Of a stretch of DNA of 64,000 bases, positions 48,689-61,349 are shown one piece after another. A model generated the notes under the pieces. The model had not been told where the DNA came from, made no database searches, and was given only the letters and a program-made list of their open reading frames with translations. Position 1 is the stretch's first letter. Each line of letters opens with the position of its first letter. The position numbers were made by a program, and so were the translations under genes. Source of the stretch: Dillenia suffruticosa (taxonomy: Eukaryota; Streptophyta; Magnoliopsida; Dilleniales; Dilleniaceae). The stretch is from contig JAVTVX010000010.1 in NCBI GenBank assembly GCA_033439265.1, forward strand, positions 7,750,001 to 7,814,000. Direction: 5' to 3'.

Positions 48689-49620
48689 TCATTTTGACTT
48701 CAACTTGTCTGGTATGAATTTTAATCTTGAATTGAAGTGAAGGAATTTATGGCTTGGTATGAATTTCCGATGTGGGAGTTTGTCTTCAAGAAATTTATCC
48801 CATTGTGCAACCTCTTTTGTCACGATTTCCTTAAATACAAAATCCAATTTATTTTGCACAAAATTATCATGAACAATGAAATCCACCGTACTATCATGAA
48901 AAATAAACTTAAAATCATTTGGATACTTCATAATATCAAAAATATTAAAAGTAACAACTTTACCATTAAACTCAAGAGTTAAAATACTCAAATCTATATC
49001 AATTGTTGCCTTAACTGTTTTCATGAATGGTATTGACACTTGTTTTGTTACTTCTAAGAGAGAAGTGTTGAATCCTTCTTTCAAAGAAGTTTCCAAAATC
49101 TCATTCTCTTCATCCTTCTTCGGTTGTGTCAACCTGCTGGGAACATGTGGTAAAATCAAAATTTTTGTTTTGAAAGTATTAGACTCTTTACTTACCTCCT
49201 TGGTGGATTCATTCGCTGTCAAAGGTTTCTCTATTTGCTCATTTTTCATATCTTCTTCGGTTTTTGATAAATTGTGTTCCACTTCTTTTGATGATTTTTC
49301 TAATCGATTCAAGGTTGCCATCAATTGTGACATTTGATTCTCCAAATTCTGGATGTTGGTCCTTGTCTCTTGTTGAAATCGTTGGCTTTCCTATTGAATT
49401 AATAGAGTACTGTTAGCCAAACTTTTAATAATCTTTTCTAGAGACATACCTTGATTCGAAAAAGTTTGTTGAGGCTGAAATAAGATTGGGCTTGTAGTTG
49501 TTGTTGGAATTTTTGTTGTCAATTTCCATAATTGAAATATGGTTTATTACACCATCCTTGGTTATAGATGTTCGAATATGGGTCACCATAAAGAATGAGA
49601 CACTTATCGGTTGGATAATT
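48689..49620 (-). pseudogene. Athila/Tat-like gag fused to integrase C-terminus
   Basis: Upstream, in broken frames, the minus strand reads YGDPYSNIYNQGWCNKP, the usual gag end of Athila/Tat elements. From 49345 an open 218-residue segment starts MENQMSQLMATLNRLEKSS and goes through VPSRLTQPKKDEENEILE, the gag-protease junction. It then jumps to LPHRKFIPSHKFLHFNSRLK, which corresponds to the integrase C-terminus. Protease core, reverse transcriptase, RNase H and most of integrase are missing without an obvious stop at the join. The protein may still act as a gag-like product, or the long frame may be chance. Confidence 0.65.
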
Positions 49621-49987
49621 TATCTCTGAACAAATTCCACAAGTTTATACTGATTGTGTTTTTCCTACAATAAAATTATGTATAAGAGAAGTTAATTCTT
49701 TCAATTCTCGACGAAGGGAAAAATCACTTACCTCATTGATCGTTTTTAGAACAGTTTGTCACATTCCAAATTGTCAGGAAATCTCAATATTAGAAAAATC
49801 ATTACAAAATGTATATTCATTAAAATAAGAAAATAACAATTCCCTTAAAGTTTTTTGTGTGGCCATATCCTCATGGTTGATATCCTTCTCTTTTAAGCCC
49901 TTGACAACTTTCAACAAATTCCCTACAAAGGGTTAGTCTTAAAAACAAGGAAAAAAAATTTAAAAGAAATAAATCCCTTAACACCGT

Positions 49988-50006
49988 TTCCCGATAATGG
50001 CGTCAA
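49988..50006 (-). other. Primer-binding site of the Athila/Tat-like element
   Basis: The minus strand reads TGACGCCATTATCGGGAA, a mutated form of the TGGCGCCGTTGCCGGGGA site used by many plant Tat/Athila elements (aspartate-tRNA type). It lies next to the LTR inner end CACACCAAATTT. Confidence 0.65.
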
Positions 50007-50012
50007 AATTTG

Positions 50013-51100
50013 GTGTGTCGTCAAACAACAAAAAATAAAATACCTACTTCACTAAACACAAGTTTAGGGTGAGCATGGTTGAATCCATATGGAACGACAG
50101 ATTTATCTCTTTTAAGAAAAAACAAAAATAAAATAAAAATATGGGTGTTTGAGTTTAATTAAACTAATAAAGGAAATCAACAAAATCAATTAAAACAAAA
50201 TAATTAAATAATATCTACTAAAAAAAAAGAAAATATCAATAAGAATAAAGTCTAATAAAAAAGAATTATAGTCACCTTAATTTCATTCAATTGATCATCG
50301 ACCTACCTAAAAATTTCAACAACCATAGATAAATTGGTTAAAGTCGACGACAATCGCCTAACAACCAATCTCTCATTATTTTGTCGATAATTAAAAGAAA
50401 CTCATTAATTATTTCCCTAATCGAAAGTCAACCCTAGAGAAACTCTTAGAATTGAAGGTTTCAAGAGTATTAAGATTTAGAGAGATCCAATTCTAATTAA
50501 CAAATATATATCGGGTTCATTTAAATTAGATTATTTAATCTCATGACACGAATGTCATTCCCATGACACGAATGTCATTCCCATGACACGAATGTCAATT
50601 ACCACTTTATTAAAACCAACAAACAATTACGAATTTATCGTTTTAATTATTTGTAAATTATTCTAAATCTATTAAATATCGACTACTATTCAATAAACTT
50701 TAGAAAATTATAATCCATGAAACGTAGAAATTAAATAAATATTTACAATATGTTGAATTAATATATTCAATTAAATTTCATAATTTTTGAAAATCAAGAA
50801 TTCAATAATCATTCAACTAGAAAATTAAATCAGAAATAAAACATATAAAAATAAAAACTCACAAATAAATAAAAAAATGAAATAGGAATGTTGAAACTAC
50901 ATCATTGCAAATGCTTCTCGAGGCTGCTGCTGTAGACGTGAATGGTGCTGCCCCCAAGGAGGCTGTCCGGCTGCTGCCTCGTAAAAAAAAAGTTGTCTCC
51001 CAATAATATGAAGCGCTCCTACATATATAGGAGTGTAATCCTAAACAATTACTAAATAAATAAAAAGAAAATAAAAGGTAACTTTCTTAAAAATAATATT
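50013..51100 (-). repeat. 5' LTR of the Athila/Tat-like element (right end approximate)
   Basis: Starts TGTGTCGTCAAACAAC beside the primer-binding site. It contains a three-copy 20-base repeat and, near 51015-51025, TATATATGTAGGAG on the minus strand as a plausible core promoter. The outer end could not be placed because no second copy is in the window. Confidence 0.55.
50543..50597. repeat. Three-copy 20-bp tandem repeat
   Basis: CATGACACGAATGTCATTCC occurs twice in full, then a third time as CATGACACGAATGTCA. Each unit contains the inverted motif TGACA..TGTCA. Confidence 0.9.
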
Positions 51101-52180
51101 TTAAAAAATTTACATTTTCAAAAATTCATTTTTCTAAATATTAATAATGAAATAAAATTTTTTAAAATTTTTAATATTTCTAATTTCACTCTAATTTTCT
51201 GTTGAATGTGCAATTGGAAAAAGGTATTATAGTAAATCTTCAAAAACTCTTGCTTGTCTTTTGAAATCCGCATGCCTACGTGCTAATGAAAGAGTATTAT
51301 TATCCAATTGTCCATTTTTACATAATTGCTCCAATTTTTTTCATTTTTCATAATAAATTTCCTTCTAAATGTCATAAAATATAAATATTAGTATAATATT
51401 TATTCAAAAATAATAAAAAATCAATTGTAAATATTATACATATTTAAACTCTATCACTATATATCATCTTAATTTTTATGACTTGTATATTGTTAATATT
51501 GAAAATTATATCTTACGAAAAATTCTAAATTTGGAAATAATTTTGTTGTTGCTTCTTTTGTGTTTGCAAAATACAATCTTAGTGTTGATATTATTTTTTT
51601 GTGTTAAATCAATCGAATTTGAATATTGTGATATTTATTTTAGATAGTTGAATTTCCCAACGCATATTTTTTTATTTATAAGATTTGAACAAAAGATTTT
51701 AATTAAAAAATTTTGGTATTCGACCATTACACCCAAAAGACATTAGTGATATTGATATTATTTATATTGAACTATAAAGTTCGAATTATTTAATTCAAAA
51801 AAAATTAAAATTAAGTTTTAATTAAAATTAGATAAATATTTTAATATCAAAGATATGAATATAATAATAACAATTCTAATCTATTTTAGTGAGAAAATTA
51901 ATTTTTATAGATAAAATTTATTATTTTTTGGTAAAATTTTTTTATTTTCATTAAAAATATTTATAATTAAAATGAAATAAAATAGAGTTGCCCTATCCTC
52001 CGGTCGGACTCCCTCCAATTGGGTCGCCTCGTGGCGACTGGCGCCGCGCTCCATCGTGGACCAGACTACCCTTTTCTAGCTTCCCAAGCGTCCAAATCCG
52101 TGCGGAAAGATACAACGTCGAGATCCAATCATCAACTCTCTAGTCTCTCGTACTCCAATTCCAAACAAAAACCCTAGATC
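51101..52180. other. Upstream region of the cyclase gene
   Basis: AT-rich DNA up to about 51980, holding one SINE-like fragment. Then comes a GC-richer segment (51990-52130) with the short inverted repeat GTCGCC/GGCGAC at 52023-52040, and a leader with AAACCCTAGATC before the start codon. The GC-richer part is the likely promoter and leader; no convincing TATA box was seen. Confidence 0.45.
51655..51755 (-). repeat. SINE-like fragment, minus strand
   Basis: The minus strand reads TTTTGGGTGTAATGGTCGAA (A-box-like), then TTTTGTTCAAATCTTATAAA with a B-box-like TTCAAATC about 35 bases on. Similar layout to the fragments at 33105 and 33525. Confidence 0.4.
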
Positions 52181-55100
52181 ATGAAGTCAAAAATATTTGT
52201 AAGGAAGAAGACGAACAAGCGATCCAATCGCTCTCCTTCCTCACTCGCTTCTGTGCCTTCTCCTAAATTCTCCTCTTCTTTCAAGTTCAAACGGGCTTCT
52301 TTCCTTATCTCAGTTCTTGTCTTGTGTGTCATACTCGTTTCAGCTATATCATGGAATAAGTGCGAGAAAACCTCATTTCGCATTCCTTCCTCGAAAATTT
52401 GCTCGATCGAAGTCGTCAACCAGTTTCCTCACGACCCCAGAGCCTTCACTCAGGTACATTTCTCAATCACAACCATGAACCAATATTTGAAAATTCACGA
52501 TTTACAAACTCAATTTCAGAGACTGCAATTCAAATGTCAATTTCGGAAGATCCTGTGAATTTTTGACCACGTAGAAATAGTTGAACAATCACAGCGATTC
52601 TAATGCACTGTTTAGCTTGTAGTTGGAATGAAAGTCATAACCCATTTAGATATTGAAGTCATCTAATATGAACAATTGCATAGATGAGCCATTTGTATTT
52701 TGGGTTCCGCTGGGCTTTGTTCTGAAGAATTGGGGGATAGGTACAATAGTCTATTCGGCTGATACCGCAGGCTTGAGTTTGGGTCTCAGCTTTTGCAGGT
52801 TTTAGAGGGTTTATATTTGCAGGTAGGGGGAGAACCTGCTTTACATAAACTCGATTAAAGGTGATGGGTGAGAACGTGTCAAGAAGGGTATGTTCCTCAT
52901 TTCAAAGAATTTCTACTAAAATGAAGTGTCTAGCACTCATACCTATAACAATGTCAAGTGCAATTAACACTGTATGACTAAGAAAAGTGAAGAGCTTATG
53001 TAATATTTGGGAAAGCCCACACCATAGTGTGGATTAAACACCACTGGGCAAACAGGTCCCGTTGTGGCCCTTATGTCTCCTGCAAATGATACGGAGGGAG
53101 GGAAATCAGGGGACACTGATTTTTTGGAGTTCTTCTGTATTCCTGTATACTTGGGATTTTGTGTCTTGTAGTGAAATTGCTTAGGCTTTATCTTCATGGA
53201 ATCAATAATATTTGTTACTTGGTTCCAGGGGCTTTTGTATGCAGGAAATGATACCTTATTTGAGTCAACTGGTCTTCATGGGGAGGTTAGTTGCATTGTC
53301 GTTCAGAAGATTTCTGTTTCATTTGGTGTTTTGTTTCTAGCGATGATATCTGAAATTCTATTGTTAATGATCAAAAGTGGATTGCCTTCTCTTTTTCTTT
53401 CTAGATGGTACTTTTAGCATAACATTGTTATAGATTTTGATTTCTTTTAATTTTAAGGTTTAGTTACTGTTTAGGTCCACATGGCAGGTAAATTGCTTAT
53501 CCTCCATTTAACTTAAACAAATTCTATGGTTGAACAGCTTTTAAAGTTGAGCCTGTCATCAAAGGTGGTGAACAAATGAGATGAAGTTGAGATGAATGAG
53601 ATTTAAATGCTTTTATGTTTGTTGTTTTTTTACTTTGTATTTTCTTTCATAGTTCTATTCAATTTGTCTGGGGAGCATGGTTGCTATTGCCTAAGCCACC
53701 TTCAGATGATAGAGGTAGCTTAAAAAAGTGTTGGGCAGCATAGTTTTCAAGGATAATTAGACTGCTTTATTAATTATGTGGGTTTGTTTAGAGCACAATT
53801 ATTCTTGTCTTCTCTCAATGACTGAATTGCAGTTCAAGCAAATATATGAATGCCTTGCAGTTATTCATGCTGCAATATTTCTGCTGTTTTTTCATTATTA
53901 AGGGTTTACTATAGTCACACTAACTTTGAAATCCTTTGCGCTTCTCTTTTTCTTTTTCCTATTGTTTCAGTCGTCAGTTCGCAAAGTAGCACTGCAGACT
54001 GGAAAGGTACAATCCAGTTATCAATGCTTTTCTTTGTGTGAGTCCTATAATTTTTTTGGTTATATATGTTTTAAATGTACTAAATTTTATTATATTGTGA
54101 ATGAAAATCTGTGACTATCAGACTTGGGATGATTTATGGCATATTTGAGAACAAACACACTGGTGGTAACAGATGAACCCGCTGCTGAAGATTTTTTCTA
54201 GATAAAATATTTTGGCACCAGTCGTCGTCTACTCTAATCATCAAATATTGATCTTGTCTGTTGTTAGTCTATTCATTTTAAGCTACATCAGTTGCTCATA
54301 ATGATGGGATAGTTGATGATATGGTACAGTTCAAAGAAAGAAAGCTAGATGGAGCAAAGTGAATCTTTATAATTTTTTATTAACAAGCATCTGGTAGGGA
54401 TAAATTGTCCAAGAGACGAGACATGTGAAATTTAGGACATGGGTGTAGAGATCATGGAGGAAAAAATAAAAGATGCCGCCCCCCTTTACCAAAGGGGGAT
54501 GCTGCTGTAGGTGTCTAAAGGGCTCATCCCGTGCACAAACTGCTGTTGGTGTCTAAAGATCGAAATTGATGGATGGTGAAGGGCATACGTACCAGATATT
54601 ATGTGCCTCCTAAACCACTCTGGAATGTTCCTTCATGTAGTGTTCATCATGTGTGTGCTGCTGAAAGCTTTAATTCAGAGAAATTAATTTTATTGTTGAA
54701 GAATTTCTGGAAATAAATGTAGTAATTGCTCTTGTGTGTATCCATGTACCGGAACTACTGAAAAATGCCACTAGTTGCAAATTTTTAGCTAGCTTGTTCT
54801 GAAAGCTGTGGTGTTTCATGTCTTCCAGGTTATGGCCATGGAGAAATTGGAATATTCTTATTTTGGGGAGGGTTTGACTCTTCTTGGTGACAGGTTTGTA
54901 AACTTTTTAGGTATTAGTTGCGTGCTGCTTTTCTGTTCTCTTTATGATTCACATTATTGAGAAGTGAAACTAATAACCAATATGGTCTGTGCACTTTGTT
55001 TGAATTTTCAATTTTAATTTCCCTTAAGGTAAAAAAAACCCTACAACAATAAACTGAATCTTAATCCAAAATTTTAAGATCGACCGTTTGAGAGACTAAT

Positions 55101-58100
55101 ATTGAAAAAAGGAAAAAATAAATAAATGAAAAATAAAATAGAAATAAAAAACATAAAATTAAAGTTTGAAAATAAAAATATAGAATATAACACTAAAAAT
55201 TATTGAAAAGAGAGAAGTAAAAATAAATTATCTATAAAAACTTAAAATAATGATAATAGGAGTAATATTAATGCTAATGCTAATTTGAATATGAATGCAC
55301 TAATGCTTATGCTAATGCTAATAATATTAATGAAAGGTACAAAAACCCTATGACCTTAATTTCTTTCATGCTTGAATAATAAATGAAGGTACATGTGATT
55401 AATAGGAATATGTTTTGCCTGCTAGTTTGTTTACTTTCTCAAAAGAATATGCCTCCTTAATCATGTGGGCCACATTCTTAGTTCAAGTTGATAATTCTCA
55501 CGGATTCCATATTTTATTGTCACGTTTGGTAATTAGGTCTTCAATGTATCCACAGGCATTACATGCAGAAAACAGTACAGTAACTCATTGTGAATATTAC
55601 CTTGTCTGCTGATTTTCTTCTCTTTTATCCTGTAGATCTTGTCTTCCAATTAAGTGGGGTTAGGGAAAATTGACAGCTCTGTTTGACATAGATTCTTTTC
55701 TTCACTCCTTTCATTGGCATTGTGGAAAGGATGGCCGAAGGTGTAAATTCTTCTGGAATACAAGTTCCAATCTGAAACTCCTTCAGATGTGCCCTTCTTT
55801 ATGTTATTTTACTTGTTCATTTTCCAATGGCAGCTTCTTGAGTATGTTTCTATCTTGCATGATTTGCAGTGTATTGCCATGTCATCTTTGTGAAAGTGGT
55901 CCATATTCCAAATGTCTTATTATTGAATCATGGTTGGAGTGAAAGCCTTCACAAATAGGTTTTTGTATTATCAACACTTTGCATGCAGTGAGTGATACCA
56001 TCTGAGATGAGTTATGGGCTTACATAGCAAAAGATAGTCATTGATTTGCATAGAAGGGGAAAAATGATGGTTGTGCTATTTGTGTTGTTATTATTTTAAA
56101 GGGAGAGATAAGAGGAGTTCTGAAGGTAAGCAGGGGTGCCTTTTTTTTTGTCTCTATTGAGGTTCTCTTTAAATTTTGTGCCAGGACTGCATAGGGTTTG
56201 ATAAGTTTGTGTCGTGAAACTAGGATTATTGCATGTCAAGTGGAGGTCCTTGATGACTCCTCTTGCCCTTGTAGAAAACTCGTATTTGTTGGGATACAAG
56301 TTCAATGGTTTGACCTATGGATGCTAAATCAATGTTAGAAGAAGAGATAGAGATTTTTGGGGGGGGGATAAATCTTGGATCTATAGATACAAGTTGATTT
56401 TATTTTATTTATTTATTTATTTATTAATTATTGTTATTATTATTATTGAATAGAATGGATGCAATTACAATTTTAGAACATCAATGGTTCATGCTTTTTT
56501 TGATCTCGGAAAAATGGATTGTTGATCTGTCTATAGGGTAACACAGAACGTTAAGATATTTGTGTTTATTTAGAGATTGATGGAACCTACCTTGTATCTT
56601 ACCTTTTCTTTTTCATCGCACTGTACATATTTCTTTGTGTATAATGTTGAACATTAGTAAAAGTTTGATCATGTTTCTGATATTTCAATCTTTTATATTC
56701 TCTTATAGGTTGTTCCAAGTAACTTGGTTGAGGCAGACTGGTTTCATATATGACCGTAATAATTTAAGCAAAGTTCGTGCTTCACCTTATCTTCCTCATA
56801 TTATTGAGTGATTTCTTCACAAACGAACAAGATTGTCAAGTACATATTGAACCTTAGGAATTGCTAAATATATTTCTGAAGCTTCATCTTCTAAAATAAT
56901 ATCATAGTTTCTGAATAGGATGGTCTTAGAGCTCATGTATTGCTTATAGTTGAAAAAAATGCTCACAAGCAAAATATCCTTTAACGTTGATTCAAGCAAT
57001 GAAATAGAGCAATTTTTTTTAAAATTTTTTTTTTTTTCCTGTTGCCTGTAGTTGTTAGGTGAAAAATGTTTATAGTTTTAGAGGGCTTTTGTTTTCCATT
57101 CTCGTATACTATTTCAGACATGTATCAAGGAAAAGATTGCCCATTCCTGGTCATTAAGATTCATTTGTTTGATTCTCCGTTATTTAGTGCAATCATTCAA
57201 CTCTTGATCATGACAACATGTTTCTTCTAAATGTTTGGTTGCTTTCTTTATCTTAAAACCAGTAGATGAAAGTGTGGTGTCAATTGCAGGATAACTGAAC
57301 CATAAAATTTAGAAATGCTGTTCCTAAACAAACTTCTCTTCCATATTTCTTACATTCACCATACTGATGAATTCATTCAAAATAGGCCCTGGTAATAGCT
57401 CCTTTAAGAATGTGAGAGCTAAGGCCAGGGTTCAATTCGTGGTACTAACACAGAGAAAATGCTCTTTTGACAACAATAAAGTAGGACTGTGAGTATTATG
57501 ATCTACTTATGCGAGGTTGAGTTGCTTGATAGATTTGACAACTGATATCCCTAATATTTTGTGCAGGTGAAACAATTTAGTCATCAGATGCAGGATGGCT
57601 GGGGACTAGCAACTGATGGGAAAGTTTTATTTGGAAGTGATGGAACTTCAACGTTGTATCAGATTGACCCTCAAACGTTTAAAGGTATTCAGATGTGACA
57701 AATGAGACCTTTAAACCACCCAACCTCCACCCGTGGATGCATGCTCAAAATCTCTCTCTCACAGTGGGTGTCTGTCAATTCATACACGCATCATGTGCAC
57801 CTCTTTGCCTTTCTTTGTGGTTGGTTGCATAGTAGTTATGTGTTCGCTTAATCCAAGTTCTCGAGGATGCTCCCTCCGTCAACCAATGCATGATAATGGC
57901 ATTAATGTTGCTTCTTTCTGTTAGCACACACATCAATATGGTTAGGAGTATTCTATGTTGAGAATAGTGTTTCTTTCATTCTTTTTAAGTAGAGACACTT
58001 GATTTGCATTCATTGTTGCATTACAGTTCTTAAAAAACAGACTGTTAGATACAAAGATCAGGAAGTGCAGAACCTTAACGAACTGGAATTTGTAAATGGT

Positions 58101-59536
58101 GAAGTTTGGGCAAATATATGGCAGGTAGTCTCTGCCATCCTTTTCATTTGTGTCATATCTATTGTTTTGAATTTTCCAACTGGAGATGATGCCCGTGCTA
58201 TTGTCATTTTACATTCTAGTTTTCTCACCTCTCACCTCCTCTCATTATGCTAATTCTTCGATTGACCTTTTTGGAAAACTTTGAAAGATAGTTGCTGTAT
58301 TAAGGGCATTACAAGCGTAAGAGTATAAAAATGCCCTTGAAATGCACAAGTGTCTGCTGAGGGTACTTGCAGCTAGAATGTGTTGTACCCGTTGCTGGTT
58401 GAATCTTGGAATCCTTTTGCTTCCAGACTTATAATGATTATTTACACTATGCTTCCGCTCCCACCTTTCCTTGTACATGACTTCAAGCTATTAATGTCAT
58501 GCTGAGTGCCAGAGACCTATTTAATTACGTTCACTCTTTAAAAAGTTTGGGCTATGCCCCTTAAATTTCAGAATATTTCCTGGTCTTTTAATTTTTGATC
58601 TTGAAGATACCTGGGGATCTTTTATTATGTGAGGCAGTGCATTATGCTTATTATGAATATAAAGGCGGGGGGGGACAGCTTGGTGGCCTAGCTTGGTTCT
58701 CTGGCTGGTTTAAAATGGCATTTTGGGCCGATGCTTCTGCACTGGATGATGGCCCCTTTTTTACTTTCTGCTCTTTAGAAATTAAATTGTATTAGCATGA
58801 ACCTAGAGAGTGATGCAGTTTGTATTATTTTAGTTTTTGTTGGTTGGGACGTTTTGATAATTACCTAATAACTCTGGCAGAGTGATTGCATTGCTAGAAT
58901 CTCACAAGAAAGCGGGAATGTGGTGGGGTGGATTCTTCTCCCTAATTTGAGGTTCTGCCTGTTCTCCCTTCACTCTACCCAATCATGAAAAATTTAATTT
59001 GGTCAACGAGTACACGGGTTACTTTGTTATGTCACTGAAAATTAAATGTATGGCCTTGTTTATTTGTGCTGTCACAGGGAGGGTTTGCTGGCAGCTGGAG
59101 TAAGTGTAAGCATCAATGCCTTGTTTGGGAGCTTAACAAACTGAAGTAATCTAAACATTCAATTAACCTGTCAACTTTACTGATATTAGGAGCTTTGTTA
59201 TCATTTCAGGGAATTGATGTTTTAAATGGCATAGCATGGGACAACGAAAAAAATCGTATATTCGGTGGGGACATAAATCTGTTATTGCATTTTCTAACAT
59301 TGAATAAGTGTTGTTCATGGACCGCTTTGCTCCCATTTCTCTATTCAAGTAAAGTTCATATTATTCTAAATTATAGTAACCGTGGCTGGCTAAAGGGGTG
59401 ATTATTTTGTTTAACAGTGACAGGAAAATTGTGGCCAATGCTGTATGAAATTAAGCTGCAGCCTCTTACAAAGCCATTTCGCGGTGACATCGAACAGTTC
59501 TGCATGCGAAGACCATTTAATTTTGTAAAGCCTTAG
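52181..59536 (+). CDS. QCT: Glutaminyl-peptide cyclotransferase, plant type (type II membrane-anchored beta-propeller)
   Basis: Converts N-terminal glutamine of peptides to pyroglutamate. Eleven exons join in frame to 325 aa: 52181-52453, 53229-53285, 53971-54006, 54829-54893, 56709-56772, 57567-57684, 58027-58124, 58881-58951, 59078-59099, 59210-59264, 59418-59536. All introns are GT..AG. Residues 1-39 are basic and cytosolic. Residues 41-57 (FLISVLVLCVILVSAIS) form a signal anchor that would place the enzyme in the secretory lumen. Family motifs follow in order: FPHDPRAFTQGLLY (82-95), YFGEGLTLLGD (133-143) with the conserved Glu136, DGWGLATDG (175-183), FGSDGTSTLY (187-196), LNELEFVNGEVWANIWQSDC (221-240), GIDVLNGIAWD (269-279) and TGKLWP (288-293). 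This is the five-bladed propeller type of papaya and Arabidopsis, unrelated to the zinc peptidase-like animal enzyme. Exon 9 is only 22 bases and exon 3 only 36. The gene looks intact. Confidence 0.93.
57385..57450 (+). repeat. SINE-like fragment in cyclase intron 5
   Basis: CCTGGTAATAGCTCCTTTAA (A-box-like) followed by CCAGGGTTCAATTCGTGGTA, with the B-box-like core GGTTCAATTC, in the intron between 56773 and 57566. Same strand as the gene. Confidence 0.45.
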
Positions 59537-60470
59537 AAACTGATTATACCATGAAAATTTTTGGCACGTCGATAGCGACGCATAGTATTCTCAACAATGT
59601 AATGTATGAAATAACATTAACACACAGAATGACGGATACAAGTAAATTTTGTCAGCCTATTGAAATGAATTGAAGCTGGAATAGAAATATTGAATTACAG
59701 ATCAAATTGTCAGCTAAACATTTTTTTTTTTGGTGAAATTGTCAGCTAATCTCACTCTCTCCCCACGCCCCCCTTCAGTCTTGGGTATCTTTTTTTTTTT
59801 TTTTTTTGCACAAGAATTTGAACTTGAAATTAGCATATTGGGGGCAGTGAATTTGTATTACTGAGCTGTTCCTTTGGGGACTCAGTCTTGGTATCTGATC
59901 ATCCATCATGCGACTTGGAAAACAAACCCAGACCAAATTAACATTTCCCAGCTCATGTTCTAGTATTAGTTGGACTTGTTGCCCCAATGGGCCAAGGTCA
60001 CTTCAACAATAAAATTGAAATAGAAAATGCGCGCTCATGCAGATCTATAACAAAAGGAACATTCTATCCCATAATAAAAGATTTTGAATTTAAGTTTTGA
60101 AAATAATAAAAAGAGATTCGAGAGAGTCAATCCTTAAAATGGGTCCGATAGTACTTAAACGAATTAATTAAGTAAAATCCGGATATCAATGGTAAAACTC
60201 AAAAAAAAAAAAAAGGAAACACATTAGTGGTCATAACTTTCTAATGTCGTGATCCAAGATTTAAATCTTCTGTAACAAAAAAAAAAACCACGCAAAATAG
60301 ACTCAGTAACACACGAGTTGAAAGCAACAATTGGAAGTATGACTAACATTTTTGACAAAATTAATTAAAAAACGAAACAAAACAAAACCAACCTCATAGA
60401 TGGTATTGTGCTACTTGACCAAACAGATTCGATATTTAAAAAAGATTTGAAATATTCAAATATTTCCTTA
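59537..60470. other. 3' flank of the cyclase gene and intergenic DNA
   Basis: Likely 3' untranslated sequence first, then AT-rich DNA with T and A tracts (59791-59807, 60201-60214). A weak SINE-like module lies at 60222-60275 (TTAGTGGTCATAAC ... AGATTTAAATCTTC). No gene seen. Confidence 0.4.
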
Positions 60471-60475
60471 CCCTG

Positions 60476-60486
60476 TTTTATAAATA
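60476..60486 (+). promoter_or_regulatory. Possible TATA box before the small membrane protein
   Basis: TTTATAAATAT lies about 115 bases before the ATG at 60600, a normal plant promoter distance. Confidence 0.35.
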
Positions 60487-60599
60487 TCACACACAAGATT
60501 AGATCAACACAACTGAGAATCCACTGCAAATTCATCCTGCATGAAACTTGGAATTGTCGACTCCTCTTCTTCTCTCTCTATGCTAATCAAACTCCTACA

Positions 60600-60854
60600 A
60601 TGCCAACCATCCTTGCCTTTTTCTCCAAACCCACTTCAATTTTTGATCTCAAATTATGGATTTTGATCCTCATTTGCATAGGCTTATTCCTAGCTCTAGT
60701 TCTTCTAATTCTCTTACTCGTGGCAATCTATCAATATCGTAAGAAACGCCATCGTTTCAACTATGGTTTATCCAAGGCAATTGGATCAACAGGGGTTCGC
60801 AGTACATATGATCGTACAACTCTTCCTCCCCCCCGCCCCGGGCAACTTGAATAG
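60600..60854 (+). CDS. Small single-pass membrane protein, resembles N-terminus of a receptor-like kinase
   Basis: An 84-residue frame begins MPTILAFFSKPTSIFDLKLW. One strong membrane segment follows at about residues 20-42 (ILILICIGLFLALVLLILLL), then a basic stop-transfer stretch YRKKRHR (45-51) and a Pro-rich end TLPPPRPGQLE. The pattern (LSKPTSIFGLKLW, membrane span, basic patch) is like exon 1 of plant receptor-like kinases of the At2g42960/At5g18500 type, but no kinase domain follows in the next 3 kb. An upstream in-frame ATG at 60408 would add 64 residues, but the TATA-like box at 60476 argues for the inner start. It may be an orphan first exon (pseudogene) or a real small membrane protein. 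Confidence 0.45.
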   Translation: MPTILAFFSKPTSIFDLKLWILILICIGLFLALVLLILLLVAIYQYRKKRHRFNYGLSKAIGSTGVRSTYDRTTLPPPRPGQLE

Positions 60855-61349
60855 GACTAAAAAGGGATACAAATAATGTTAATCCCTACTCTTCACACGT
60901 ATAATGAAATATTTATTTTGAACTATAAATATTTTTAATTGAAATTGTAAACCCTTTGGTAACATATTTAGTAAAAAGGATTAAATTTTTAACTAACGGA
61001 AAAACTCTCGCCGAGGTTGCATGAAAAAAGAAACGAACACAAAACGAAAATGATAATTTATAAGAGTACAGGAATTACAAATGTAGATAAAAATGTAAGT
61101 ATAAAAAATATAAGAAATTTTTTATCTGATAATAAAAACCAAATTTTTATCACACTAGTTAGAAACAGTTATATAAATTCTTCTATATCATTATACTCTA
61201 TTTCATATTATATACACGTAGGATTATTTTCTTATGCTTTTATTCCACGAGTTCGGTAAAATAGATATATTTATATTATTGTATTATATTTTGTATCGGT
61301 TTTTATCTATATTTAGATAATATATACTTATTTTATTATCGCTATTCAA
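60855..61349. other. AT-rich intergenic DNA
   Basis: No gene recognised. It may contain the decayed 3' end of the neighbouring LINE relic. Confidence 0.4.

Larger units (their letters stand above)
45060..51100 (-). mobile_element. Internally deleted Athila/Tat-like gypsy element, split by a solo LTR
   Basis: Minus-strand order is LTR (from about 50013 rightward), a primer-binding site of the TGGCGCC type, a gag with Athila/Tat features, a gag/protease piece fused to the integrase C-terminus, the conserved GCGCTT..GGAGGCAAC downstream motif (48602-48625), and tandem repeats with GGGCACGCC. The Tekay solo LTR at 45186-48379 interrupts the last part. The missing protease-RT-integrase core makes it a non-autonomous derivative. 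Outer boundaries are approximate: the left edge is where copia similarity ends, and the right LTR end is not fixed. Confidence 0.7.

Noticed and set aside
61017-61259. 80-residue AT-rich open frame
   Set aside because: Composition-driven Ile/Lys/Tyr/Ser content without any motif; overlaps probable LINE tail.
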